Source: Pycnococcus provasolii
Lineage: Eukaryota; Chlorophyta; Pseudoscourfieldiophyceae; Pseudoscourfieldiales; Pycnococcaceae
Direction of reading: 5' to 3'
NCBI GenBank assembly: GCA_938743325.2
Contig: OW568878.1
Coordinates: 186,001-250,000 of the forward strand
DNA: 64,000 nt
The notes below the pieces were generated by a model. The model searched no databases and was not told where the DNA came from. It was given only the letters and a program-made list of their open reading frames with translations. Position numbers and translations under genes: made by a program. Positions within the stretch are counted from its first letter, which is position 1. Each line of letters opens with the position of its first letter. Below, one piece after another: positions 39,315 to 48,277 of the stretch.

Positions 39315-39650
39315 TAAAAGTGTACCAAATCTACAGTAAACTTACGTGGCGAAACTACACAGTACATAAGTTACCAGATTAATTGATCGACGATTCGACG
39401 ATTCGATGTCGCGCACCAGTCAAGTGTCTCGGCTATTAAGGTGGTCAAGTGTCATCGCCGCAACGGCCGCAAATGCCGCAATGCCGCATCGCGCACCGAT
39501 CACCTCTTACGACTCTGAGGGTGGTCGAGTGCAGTCCCCGGGTTAATCCACGCACGCGCACGTTCCCTTCCCCTCAGAAGCTCAGAAGCTCCTCCTCGCG
39601 CTCTTGCGCATTGCGGCCGCCATCCCCTTATACTTCTACAGTAACGCGTC
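39315..39650. other. Intergenic, no gene
   Basis: 336 bp, with CGACGATTCGACGATTCGATG short repeats and GCCGCAATGCCGCA repeats; presumed promoter of the arrestin-like gene. Confidence 0.5.
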
Positions 39651-41171
39651 ATGGGAAACTCCCCCTCCTCTGCGCACGGCGCGTCGATGCTCGTCGCAAA
39701 CAACGTGTACGTGCGCACCAATCAAGCGCTCTACAAACCCGGCGACACGGTTACCGGGTACATCTACATAAATATCACGGTGCCCACGCACGTCACCTTC
39801 GTAGAATTGCGAGTCGCCGGAAAGGAAAGCGTCTACTGGGAAGAGACCCACCGGAGGAAAAAGCAAATGCACGGAGTCGAACAAGACATCTCAGTCACGC
39901 GCAAGCACTTTGGCAAAAACGCCATCTTCAAAACAGCCTCGCCCGTCTACAACCCACAGGGCGTTCTCGCGCCAGGAACGCAGTTCAGCATACCGTTCGC
40001 GTTCGTGCTCCCAACGCACCTCCCGCCGAGCTTTTCAGCAGAAGGGGGAAACACGGGACAGCAGTGGTCGTGCTTTATCGCGTATGCCGTCAAGGCGGTG
40101 TGCCACACGTGCGACGGCCAACTACCACTTAAGCACTCGCAGCACATACACATCACAAGCGAGAGAAGCGCTGGCGTGCACGTGCACCATCCGATTACGC
40201 GCGAGCAGACGCGCGCGGTCACCACGTGCTGCTGCTTCCCGCAGGGTTCGACAGGTTTGCAAATAACGGTTGACAAGAGCGCATATGTGATGGGTGAGGA
40301 AGTGGCAGTTGTGGCTCAAGTGGATAACCGAAACAGCCGACAGCGTTTTCCGCGCTCAACATGCAAGGTCACAAGACACCTAACCCTCGCGGCAACTCAT
40401 GTCGAGGAGACGGAAGTTGTTCTCTCCTCTCGCTGTGTCGACGACGATGGCCATCACGGACACGGTCATCGTCGTCGCGCTCACGGTCGTCAAGGCCACG
40501 GGCATTTCGACTACCACAGCCACCACCATCACGGCAACCACCATGAACCTGGCGTGCGCATTCTTGTGGACAGTCGAGGCTTCAAGGCTCGGTTTGCGCA
40601 GCATCGCGGGTGCAAGGCTCGCGGATGCACCACAGGGGTGACGCGGGAGACCATTCAGCGGCGATCTCACAAGAAGGTGGTGTACGAGACCGTAGCATCC
40701 GTCACGAATCTGCCCGGCGTGGTGCGAGGCAGCATGAGCACCGGAGTATCTGCCATCTGCGCGCGCATGAACATTCCCGTCGGCATTCCTGCCTCCAGTG
40801 GTGGAGCGCTCGTGTGCTGCGCGTACTTCGTCAACTGGACGCTTCACAGCGGCGCGTTCAGCTTCACGAACAACGTGCGCGGCTCCATCGGCGTTCCCAT
40901 CTTCGATACGTCTGCTGCGCTTCCTGAAATTCCGATGATGATGCCGCCACCGGCTGATGCCGGAGCAGCAGCGTCTGCTCCACAGATGCAATGGGCTCCT
41001 GAGGAGTTGCCAAATGCTCAGCTGCAGGTTCCGTCTGCACCCCCGATCCCAGACGACATGCTGCTGCCGTGCGAGTATGCGGACGACGAGGGTGAAGGCG
41101 GCGCTCCTCCACCACGAGGTGCCGCGCAACGGTACCAAGTAGGCGATGCGACGCAGCCCCTTCTTGGTTGA
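39651..41171 (+). CDS. Alpha-arrestin-like protein with N-myristoylation signal and His-rich loop
   Basis: 506 aa. MGNSPSS at the start is a good N-myristoylation signal. The arrestin N-domain follows: ALYKPGDTVTGYIYINI, FVELRVAGKE, YNPQGVLAPGTQFSIPFAFVLP, and WSCFIAYAVKA. The C-domain starts GLQITVDKSAYVMGEEVAVVAQVDN. It is interrupted by a His-rich loop near residues 265-300 (HGHGHRRRAHGRQGHGH) and resumes with TSTGVSAICARMNIPV-like strands. A CCCF cluster before the second domain could be palmitoylated. The C-terminus is Pro/Ala-rich and disordered. Arrestin-fold trafficking adaptors link membrane cargo to ubiquitin ligases; that role is inferred. Confidence 0.78.
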   Translation: MGNSPSSAHGASMLVANNVYVRTNQALYKPGDTVTGYIYINITVPTHVTFVELRVAGKESVYWEETHRRKKQMHGVEQDISVTRKHFGKNAIFKTASPVYNPQGVLAPGTQFSIPFAFVLPTHLPPSFSAEGGNTGQQWSCFIAYAVKAVCHTCDGQLPLKHSQHIHITSERSAGVHVHHPITREQTRAVTTCCCFPQGSTGLQITVDKSAYVMGEEVAVVAQVDNRNSRQRFPRSTCKVTRHLTLAATHVEETEVVLSSRCVDDDGHHGHGHRRRAHGRQGHGHFDYHSHHHHGNHHEPGVRILVDSRGFKARFAQHRGCKARGCTTGVTRETIQRRSHKKVVYETVASVTNLPGVVRGSMSTGVSAICARMNIPVGIPASSGGALVCCAYFVNWTLHSGAFSFTNNVRGSIGVPIFDTSAALPEIPMMMPPPADAGAAASAPQMQWAPEELPNAQLQVPSAPPIPDDMLLPCEYADDEGEGGAPPPRGAAQRYQVGDATQPLLG

Positions 41172-42562
41172 GATCGCATCGTTTTGTTAGGGAGAGGTGG
41201 ATAGTCTACTAATCTTAAATGATGGTGGCCGGTAATTATCTAAGATCGCTCCTTCAATAATGAAACCTGAGTCGCTTTTTGTCCAGCGGTAATCCGTTCA
41301 CACCATTCACATTCAACTTTCAGCCCATTCAGCGGCGCCACCCAGCAGCGCATTTGTACACGGCGCTGGTGATTTCGAAGGGTCTAATAGCGCGCTCTTC
41401 GTTGGTGTCGTGAGCGCCTACGCTTATAAACTTCGGTATGTCCAAGGTATAGTACCCGCTTGGACCGTACATACAGTACCAGGTTTGGGGAAAAAAACAC
41501 GGAGCTTGTCCCAATCTGAACCACCTCACCCGTAGGTCTTATGCATGTCGTCATGCGATCCATTCTTCTCTCCCAAAATGGTTCTGTCGACATGAGAAGT
41601 TCCACTGGATTGGAACGTTGTCGACATCAAATCACACGTAAAATTTACCCAAACGAAACCAAATTAAATCTCGTCGGAGAAATGAACGAGATCTTCAAAG
41701 AGACCACCTCCTAAAACCAGCCTGTTTGCAGACGCCTCATACATAATAAACCACTCCTTCCCAAAGACGAAGACGAAGACGAAGCGCGTCTCTGCCTGCA
41801 GCAAGGCAGCAAGGGACAGCCTTGCGTGGTGCTTCAAGGGACCCACTAGTTAAGGTTAGTACTACAATAAAGGTACTGTGCCGGCCGCCACTCCCAACTG
41901 AGTATCTTCAGGGGGGTTGCACACGCGTTCCCGAGACACACGCGTTCCCCAGACGTCTTCAGGTGTCAGAAGCTTTATTGGGGCTTGGCGGCTGGATATT
42001 TGGCGGGGCGAGCGGCGATAATAAAGCTTTTTTGCAAGCTTTTGGGTGCGAGGCCGCACATCAATCTTTTGGGGATCTCTCCCTCCGAACGAGGTGGGTG
42101 TTTCCCTGGGCATATCTGCCCCTATATTCCCCCCCCCCATCATTAAAAGCCGTGATTAAGCTTGACCAGTACATACTGGGTGGAGTGTGTGTGTTTCTGT
42201 AGAGTTAACGGCTTGTACTTGTACTGTCTTGTGAAAGGTACTTACAAGTGCCTTAATAAGTGTGTGTGAGTGGCCAGTGTGGCCTCGGCAGATTGCCGTC
42301 TTTTTTTTCTTTGAAAAAAAGAGGTTAAGACGGTGCACCGTAAGGCGTTTTCGTGTCTTCATCTTTGTGCATCTTTTGTGCATCTTTTGTGCTCGTAGGG
42401 TAAGGCCACTTTTTTCATCTCGCGCGTTACTGCTGTTGGGTACCCTGGAGTTGGTTGCTCGGCTCTTCACATCTTTCTCGCTCATCTTTCTTCACAAGGA
42501 AGGTTCGTCAACGCACTTTCGTCAGCAGTAGGGTACAGTACAGTGATACTTTCTTTAGTATC
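41172..42562. other. Intergenic region containing a diverged inverted-repeat copy
   Basis: About 1.4 kb with no convincing intact gene. It carries one arm (41481-41639) of a diverged inverted repeat whose partner is at 43517-43700. The minus strand through 41338-41605 is open and reads peptide-like (PFWERRMDRMTTCIRPTG), so it may be a gene fragment. Confidence 0.55.
41481..41639 (-). repeat. Diverged inverted repeat, arm 1
   Basis: Its reverse complement (starting ACGTGTGATTTGATGTCGAC) matches 43517-43700 at most positions, with a short insertion in the other copy. Both copies keep an open frame LLMS...PF.ER.MD.MT.CI.PTG..QIGT. Likely remnants of a dispersed coding repeat. Confidence 0.7.
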
Positions 42563-43111
42563 ATGTACTTCTGTGGACTGCAAATCTGTGGGGGGAAAAA
42601 GAGAAAAGAACGCCTCGACGACGTCGTGCGACGAGCGCTGGGAACGGGGGACTCGGCTTTCAGCAAAGGCCAAAGCAGGTATGCCGCGGCGACAACCGTG
42701 GAACACTATGTCGAGACGATACTTAACGAACTGTCGTTCTCGCAGCAATCTGTGTACCTATCGTCTGCTGCAAACGACTCGCCCTCGATGAAACAGCTGC
42801 AACAGATGAGGACTCTCGCAAGGAAGTTGCCAGGTGCTGCAAGGAAAGAAGACGACGCCTCGGATGTGAGAAACGTCCGTAGTCTGCGAGAGCAAGACTT
42901 GGATGGGCGTGTCTCAGCCACTTTGGCCAGCTCTTCTTCTTCGCACTCGAACCTGCCTGCGGTGTCCGCGCTCTCGAAGGAATGGCGTACATCTGTCTGG
43001 TCAGATAGTTTCCGTTCGTCGTCGAGGAGCACGCGCTCCTACGTGACTTTGGACGACATCAAGCGGTCCGTCGAGTTGCAGGACTTCAAGCGGTCCAAGT
43101 TATTCGTGTGA
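42563..43111 (+). CDS. Hypothetical small protein, 182 aa
   Basis: 182 aa from ATG 42563 (upstream frame begins at TTG). The N-terminus is Cys-containing and basic (MYFCGLQICGGKKRKERLDD). A helical middle (VEHYVETILNELSFSQQSVY, MKQLQQMRTLARKLPG) leads to a Ser/Arg-rich tail ending LDDIKRSVELQDFKRSKLFV, in which DIKRS/DFKRS is repeated. I recognise no domain. It is followed within 15 bp by a strong dyad (43123-43177) and lies between two diverged inverted repeats, so it may be cargo of an old mobile element. Confidence 0.5.
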   Translation: MYFCGLQICGGKKRKERLDDVVRRALGTGDSAFSKGQSRYAAATTVEHYVETILNELSFSQQSVYLSSAANDSPSMKQLQQMRTLARKLPGAARKEDDASDVRNVRSLREQDLDGRVSATLASSSSSHSNLPAVSALSKEWRTSVWSDSFRSSSRSTRSYVTLDDIKRSVELQDFKRSKLFV

Positions 43112-43122
43112 AGTCACACTTT

Positions 43123-43177
43123 GGAGGTAAACGAAAGGAGTGTTCACCTCCAACGAACACTCCTTTTCGTTGGAGGT
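43123..43177 (+). promoter_or_regulatory. Mutually exclusive nested hairpins just after the stop codon
   Basis: ACGAAAGGAGTGTTC (43131-43145) pairs with GAACACTCCTTTTCGT (43155-43170). ACCTCCAACGAA (43146-43157) pairs perfectly with TTCGTTGGAGGT (43166-43177). GGAGGT at 43123 can also pair with ACCTCC. The helices overlap, so only one can form at once. Function is unknown; it would lie in the 3' untranslated region. Confidence 0.6.
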
Positions 43178-43516
43178 GCGAATTTTTGACGAAAGGGACT
43201 TTTTGGAGAGGATGAATCGGCCGCGCGCAGTGAACGACCTTTCAAACATACATACATACATACCATAAGAATTAGTAATTTGTAATAAAAATGTGTTGCT
43301 GTTTTTTTGAACATGTCTTTTAAGGGCGGGTACCCTACCCTACCTGTACTGGAATATCAAAATCAAAATCACCATGTTGTTTTGTTTTATTTTTAAGGTT
43401 CTTTGATGACCTTATGTATAAAAACGTAACTTAGTCTGTTGTAGTAGGTTGGGTCACGAGTCTCCTTCTGCTCCCTTTCTTAAGCCTTGCCTTATGGGGA
43501 TCCTCTCTTGCCTTCC

Positions 43517-43700
43517 ACGTGTGATTTGATGTCGACAACGTTCCCACGATCCAATCCAGTTGCCAGTGGAACTTCTCATGTCGATATTGAAACCATTTGA
43601 GGAGAGAAGCATGGATGGCATGACGCCATGCATACAACCTACGGGTACCTTACAGATCGGGACAAGATTGAGACTGCCGTTTGTTTCCCAAACTTGGGGA
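43517..43700 (+). repeat. Diverged inverted repeat, arm 2
   Basis: Partner of 41481-41639 in opposite orientation, beginning ACGTGTGATTTGATGTCGAC. It shares the open frame LLMS...CIQPTG.LQIGT, then stops early. Confidence 0.7.
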
Positions 43701-44058
43701 TGATCGGTGGCGAAGCGGTGTTCTTCGGGAGGAACGGAGGAGAGAGGCTGGGCAGGGCAGCAGGGGAACGCGCCAATTCGGTCGAGACATGAACACAAGC
43801 TCCCGTCCTTTTTCGTCGAAGAGCCCTCTTGCCAGGTGGACGCGCGCGAAGAAAAGGCTTGTCCAGGCGTGCAAGCCGGAACTGTTTTATCCAAACTTTT
43901 GGGAACTCAACAAGAAAAAAGGACAGAAAAAGTACAGTAAATAGACTATGAAAGCGAAACCACAACCACCACCACCAGCGCCACCATACAGTAAAAAATT
44001 GAACGAACGAGAACGCGACCGCCTGACTGACTGAACGAGCACCACCACGGAACGCACA

Positions 44059-44092
<34 letters not shown>

Positions 44093-44357
44093 AGAGAGCG
44101 AATACAAAAACGGCAAAAAAAAATAAGAAAAAAAAAGATAGATGCTCGAGAGAAGAAGAGAAAAAGGGAAGGGGGGGGGGGGGGGGAAACAAAAGAAAAA
44201 GGATGGAAAATGAACTGCTTTTTTTTTCATTTTGTCTTCAAAGGGATCCCTGTTACATGGCTCAAATATTCGGTTTGAGGAGGAGGTTCTGAAACCATCC
44301 CATCGGGGGGAAAGGTCACTCTAACCCAAAAACAACGGCTGCACAGAACCACCTTTT

Positions 44358-45515
44358 ATGGCGAATCTCTCCTTTTTTTTCAAAGTTGCTTTTTTTCGCA
44401 TTTTTTCGCATTTTTCATGTTTTTCGCCGCGTTTTCTTTATCCGCATGTTTTTCGTTTTGGTTTTTCCGCATCCGCACCCCCGTTCGCATTCCGGGACAC
44501 CCATTTTATCATTCCGCATCTGCGCACCCCATCCATGATGATGCCCAAGTTGTTAGGGCTCACACCAGCCTCAGGCTTAGGCTCATGCTCATGCTCATGC
44601 TCATGCCCGCGACGTCCTCTTAAACCTCTTAAACCTTTAGTGGTGTGTCGCATGCAGCCCTCTTTTAGTGCGTCATCTCTAGTGGTGGCGCGGTCCTCGT
44701 TGAACCATCATCATCGTAATAGTCTTTCGCATCCATCTCGGCACCACCTTCTGCGTTCACCACCATCCTCATCATCATCCACACCAACCTTGTCATCATC
44801 CAACACACCATCCTTGCCGCGTGCATCCTTGTCGCCGGACGCCGCCTCGACGGACGCCTCACCAACGACGCAACAACATCCAACAGCAGACCACTCTCTG
44901 CTCGTATCCACGCAGAACTCTACACTGGTGATGGAAAGTGCTCACCCAGACGCAGTCAGGCGACGCCAAGAGGCGGAGGAGCGAAGAAAGCAGCGCAAGG
45001 TGGATGCCAAGATTGCAGTCAAGCTCGCTTCCGAAAACAAGTGGTGGAAGGTGGGAACTGACGCGCTAGGCAACGTGCACGACATAAAAGATGCCAACAC
45101 CTTTGTCAAGCAGATGCTCAACGGGGTGTCAAACAAAGGACTTGTCGTGTGCATCTTCTACGCGCCGTGGTGCGCCGGCTGCCGCTCTCTTCACCCGAAG
45201 CTCACGCAGATCGCCGCGCGCAACCCGGACGTGACGTTTCTACGTGTGTCCGGTGACGGCGAGGATGAGTGTGGAAAACGCATCCTTTCGGCACTCGGCG
45301 TTTACAAGCTTCCATACTTCCAGTTCTACACCGCCTCCGACGGCCTCGTGGAGGAGATGACGGCAAGCCTGATGCCGACGAAGCTCGAAAAGCTGCGCCG
45401 CACTCTCGAGTTGACGAAGATTCAAGCGAGCAGCACGTTGAAGAGCTTCGCTTGGCCTGACGACGGCACACCTCCCGCTCTGAAGAAGGTGGTAAGCCAG
45501 GTTGTGAATCGCTAA
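44358..45515 (+). CDS. ACHT-type plastid thioredoxin (atypical Cys/His-rich thioredoxin-like)
   Basis: 385 aa from ATG 44358; a later ATG (44535, MMMPKLL) may be used. Residues 1-190 are Ser/Pro/His-rich and look like a transit peptide plus linker. The thioredoxin fold covers about 225-350: NKWWKVGTDALGNVHDIKDA, LVVCIFYAPWCAGCRSLHPK (active site WCAGC near residue 270), VTFLRVSGD, and LPYFQFYTASDGLVEEM (cis-Pro after LPYF). KWW and the WC(A/G)xC form mark the plant ACHT group. These thylakoid-linked thioredoxins respond to light and oxidise or reduce stromal targets such as 2-Cys peroxiredoxin; that physiology is inferred from the family. Confidence 0.85.
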   Translation: MANLSFFFKVAFFRIFSHFSCFSPRFLYPHVFRFGFSASAPPFAFRDTHFIIPHLRTPSMMMPKLLGLTPASGLGSCSCSCSCPRRPLKPLKPLVVCRMQPSFSASSLVVARSSLNHHHRNSLSHPSRHHLLRSPPSSSSSTPTLSSSNTPSLPRASLSPDAASTDASPTTQQHPTADHSLLVSTQNSTLVMESAHPDAVRRRQEAEERRKQRKVDAKIAVKLASENKWWKVGTDALGNVHDIKDANTFVKQMLNGVSNKGLVVCIFYAPWCAGCRSLHPKLTQIAARNPDVTFLRVSGDGEDECGKRILSALGVYKLPYFQFYTASDGLVEEMTASLMPTKLEKLRRTLELTKIQASSTLKSFAWPDDGTPPALKKVVSQVVNR

Positions 45516-45888
45516 GACGAGTCGCCATGAAGAGTATACATCCCTGCTCGACGTCGTTCCCTGTTGTTGCTTTCCCTTTCATTCTTTCATTCTTTCATCT
45601 GTTCTTTCTGAGATTTCATTGCCTCACTCAGTAATGGATCCAGTGCACTTTACTTTGTTCCACTTAAGGTTAGCTTAGACTATGCTAATGTCGTCCGTCC
45701 ATTCACACTCCAGGGTCATTCATTCACTCACTCACCTGTGTTCAGGTAGGTCGCAGCGATACATACACCTCAGCGATACATACACCTGAGCGATACCGGC
45801 TTCGATCCAACCCCCAACTTCCCCTTTCGAATCGGGTTTTGATTTGGTTTCGTTTTCCCTTGGGGCGTCAAAAGTTCCCCTTCTCCGA
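45516..45888. other. Intergenic, short direct repeats only
   Basis: 373 bp with CATTCTTT repeats (45578-45605), CATTCACTCACTCAC and AGCGATACATACACCT repeats (45755-45800). It holds the TRMT2-like promoter; no gene. Confidence 0.5.
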
Positions 45889-48195
45889 ATGGCGTCCGGC
45901 GGCGGCGGCGGCGGCGTTGGCGGCGCTGTTGGCGGGGGCGCTCCTAAGAAGCGAAAACATCACCGCGGTGGTGGTGGTGGTGGTGGTGGTCACTCTAATA
46001 ATAATAAGCGTCAGCGCAAGGCGTTTTACAACTTCCTTCATAATGGGAAAATGGTGCCTGAGAATAAAGGGGGCTCCGCTCTAGAACTTCGCATCGCACC
46101 CCTGCCGAAACCGTGGAGCACGTACGAACTCGCGGAATGGCTTGATGCGTGTGGTGCACCCGCATCTGATTTCGTGCTCTGCAGAACCGCGGCGGGCATG
46201 GACCACGGATACGCCACCTACGCCGACGCATCCCTCGCATACGCCGCGCAAAAACTTCTCAGGCAATGCGCACGCGTGGGAAAACTCGACAGCGCGTCCA
46301 ACGCAAAAAATCAAGCTCGTAAGCTTGATGTTTACGTTTACGCGAGGAACGTATCGCTCAACACCAAGTACGTGCAACTCTTCGGACGGCCCGAGGCATT
46401 GCCAACTTCCGGAGATGACGCCGCAGCAAACACCACGTCAACAACTACAACTTCTGACGACTTCGTCGCGCGTGACCCTCGTGACGCAGTCGCGCCGCTG
46501 TGGCGATGGCCGTACACCAACCAGCTCAGCGCGAAGTTTCGCACATTTTCAAGCGCGATGGAACGTCTCACCAAGCACATAGCAAAAAGTGACGGTGACG
46601 ACAACAACAACAACAACGACGACGACAACAACAACGACGACGACGACGACGACGACGCAAGGAAGAAGAAGAAGATGAGAAAGAAGTTTCCGTGCCCGTG
46701 CTTTGGCATCGTGCGTTCGCCTCGCGTCCACTGGTATCGCAATAAGTGCGAGTTCACCGTCGGCTACGACGACGCCTTTCAGCCGACGTGCGGATTCCAG
46801 GGTGGCCGATTCGCCGACGGATTTACGACCATCACCAAGGCAACGGACGTTCCCACGGCATCCAAGTCTGCACGCCTGTACTCAGATGCGCTATCGTCGT
46901 TTCTACGCAACGACGGCCAAAACGAAGCCAAAACGCAGCTGCCGCTGCACTTTCGCGTCTGGGACAAAGTGCAGAGCTGCGGCTTCTGGCGCAACCTCAT
47001 CGTGCGCGAGACAGGCATGTCCGCGGACCTCGAGGCGACGGACTTGTCTTGGCGTGACTATCTGGTGGCCCCTGATGCGCTACCCGCGGAGTGTGCGGAT
47101 GCATCCCAGGGACCGACGGCGACGGCGGCAGACGAAACAATAACGTCAGAATTTGGCACCAGCACCGGCACATCGTTCGGATCCGTACGCCCGTCGTCCG
47201 TCATGCTTGTACTTGTCGTAAGCCCAGCCGCGGCACTGGCTTGCGTGCGCGCACGAGGCCTAGCAAGCTCCGGCTCGGAGCGCGATGCATGCCGTCGCCT
47301 CGTGACAAGCGAGGTACAGCGCATGGTGGACTTTGTCGACCGCGCAGCTGACGAAGCAGGAGACGACGTGCCGAGAGCTGGCGCGATCGTCGTGCTCTAC
47401 CACGACGGATGTGCAAACTGCGCTCCTCCCAATGCTCCCATGGAGGTGGTGCGAGATGATGTCATGGCACAGGCGGATGCAACCACGAGTGAGCAGAACG
47501 CTGCCAAGGAACGTTACTCTCTCTCGTTCGCGTCATTCACACCCGGCAGGGGTGCGCTCGACGAATCCCTGCTCGGCCTGCGCTTCCGAGTGTCTCCACT
47601 CGCCTTTTTTCAGGTGAACAGTGCCGCCGCAAATCTCCTGTACCGTGCCGCCGGCGACTTGGCCAAGGAGGAGAATCGAGAAGACGGCGGCGCAACCGAG
47701 GCGGTGACGGCTGACGTGCTGTACGACGTGTGCTGCGGAACGGGCACCATTGGCCTGACATTGTTTCCCTCTCCGTTCCCGCGCCTCGTAGGCGTCGAGC
47801 TTGAGCCAAGCGCAATCCGTGATGCATGGGAGAATGCGGCACGCAATTTTGACGCCGAGAAGTTGCGCGACGATGCCGTGACGTTCATCGCGGCAAAGGC
47901 GGAGGATGCACTTCCCAAACTGCTTCGAGACCGGCAGGGAGGTGGACGCGCGGTTGCCATCGTCGATCCACCGCGATCTGGAATACATCACAAGGTTGTA
48001 TCTGCTCTCCACGCGAACCGTGAGATTGATCGTCTCGTCTACGTGAGCTGCAACGTGGAGACTCTCGTCGACAACGCCGTGCGGCTGTGTTCCGGCGAGA
48101 AGGGCTTTGTTCCCGTCGGATGCCTGGCGCTTGACCTCTTTCCAGGCACCGTGCACGTTGAGGCGGTGGTGGTGTTTGAGAGGAAGAAGGAATAA
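45889..48195 (+). CDS. TRMT2A-like tRNA/RNA (uracil-5-)-methyltransferase
   Basis: 768 aa from ATG 45889 (MASGG; the upstream frame starts at TTG). A Gly/His-rich leader precedes an RRM-like segment near residues 60-150 (PLPKPWSTYELAEWLDAC, HGYATYADASLAY), as in TRMT2A. An Asp/Asn run is inserted near 250. Then CPCFGIVRSPRVHWYRNKCEFTVG begins the catalytic part. Class I motifs follow: FRVSPLAFFQVNS, LYDVCCGTGTIGLTLF, VAIVDPPRSGIHHKV, and LVYVSCNVETL, whose Cys (about residue 720) is the catalytic nucleophile. The enzyme makes 5-methyluridine at position 54 of tRNA. Convergent with the M3 peptidase at 82 bp. Confidence 0.9.
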   Translation: MASGGGGGGVGGAVGGGAPKKRKHHRGGGGGGGGHSNNNKRQRKAFYNFLHNGKMVPENKGGSALELRIAPLPKPWSTYELAEWLDACGAPASDFVLCRTAAGMDHGYATYADASLAYAAQKLLRQCARVGKLDSASNAKNQARKLDVYVYARNVSLNTKYVQLFGRPEALPTSGDDAAANTTSTTTTSDDFVARDPRDAVAPLWRWPYTNQLSAKFRTFSSAMERLTKHIAKSDGDDNNNNNDDDNNNDDDDDDDARKKKKMRKKFPCPCFGIVRSPRVHWYRNKCEFTVGYDDAFQPTCGFQGGRFADGFTTITKATDVPTASKSARLYSDALSSFLRNDGQNEAKTQLPLHFRVWDKVQSCGFWRNLIVRETGMSADLEATDLSWRDYLVAPDALPAECADASQGPTATAADETITSEFGTSTGTSFGSVRPSSVMLVLVVSPAAALACVRARGLASSGSERDACRRLVTSEVQRMVDFVDRAADEAGDDVPRAGAIVVLYHDGCANCAPPNAPMEVVRDDVMAQADATTSEQNAAKERYSLSFASFTPGRGALDESLLGLRFRVSPLAFFQVNSAAANLLYRAAGDLAKEENREDGGATEAVTADVLYDVCCGTGTIGLTLFPSPFPRLVGVELEPSAIRDAWENAARNFDAEKLRDDAVTFIAAKAEDALPKLLRDRQGGGRAVAIVDPPRSGIHHKVVSALHANREIDRLVYVSCNVETLVDNAVRLCSGEKGFVPVGCLALDLFPGTVHVEAVVVFERKKE

Positions 48196-48277
48196 GTGCA
48201 CATGTGGACATGTACTGTAATGATATTGTAGAACACAACAACAGATCAATCGTCGTTTTTTTTTACCAGGCACGGGC

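Larger units (their letters stand above)
43112..44357. other. Intergenic region with second inverted-repeat arm and poly-G run
   Basis: About 1.25 kb. After the nested hairpins come AT-rich sequence, arm 2 of the inverted repeat (43517-43700), an AC/AG microsatellite (44068-44098) and sixteen G (44171-44186). No intact gene seen. Confidence 0.55.
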
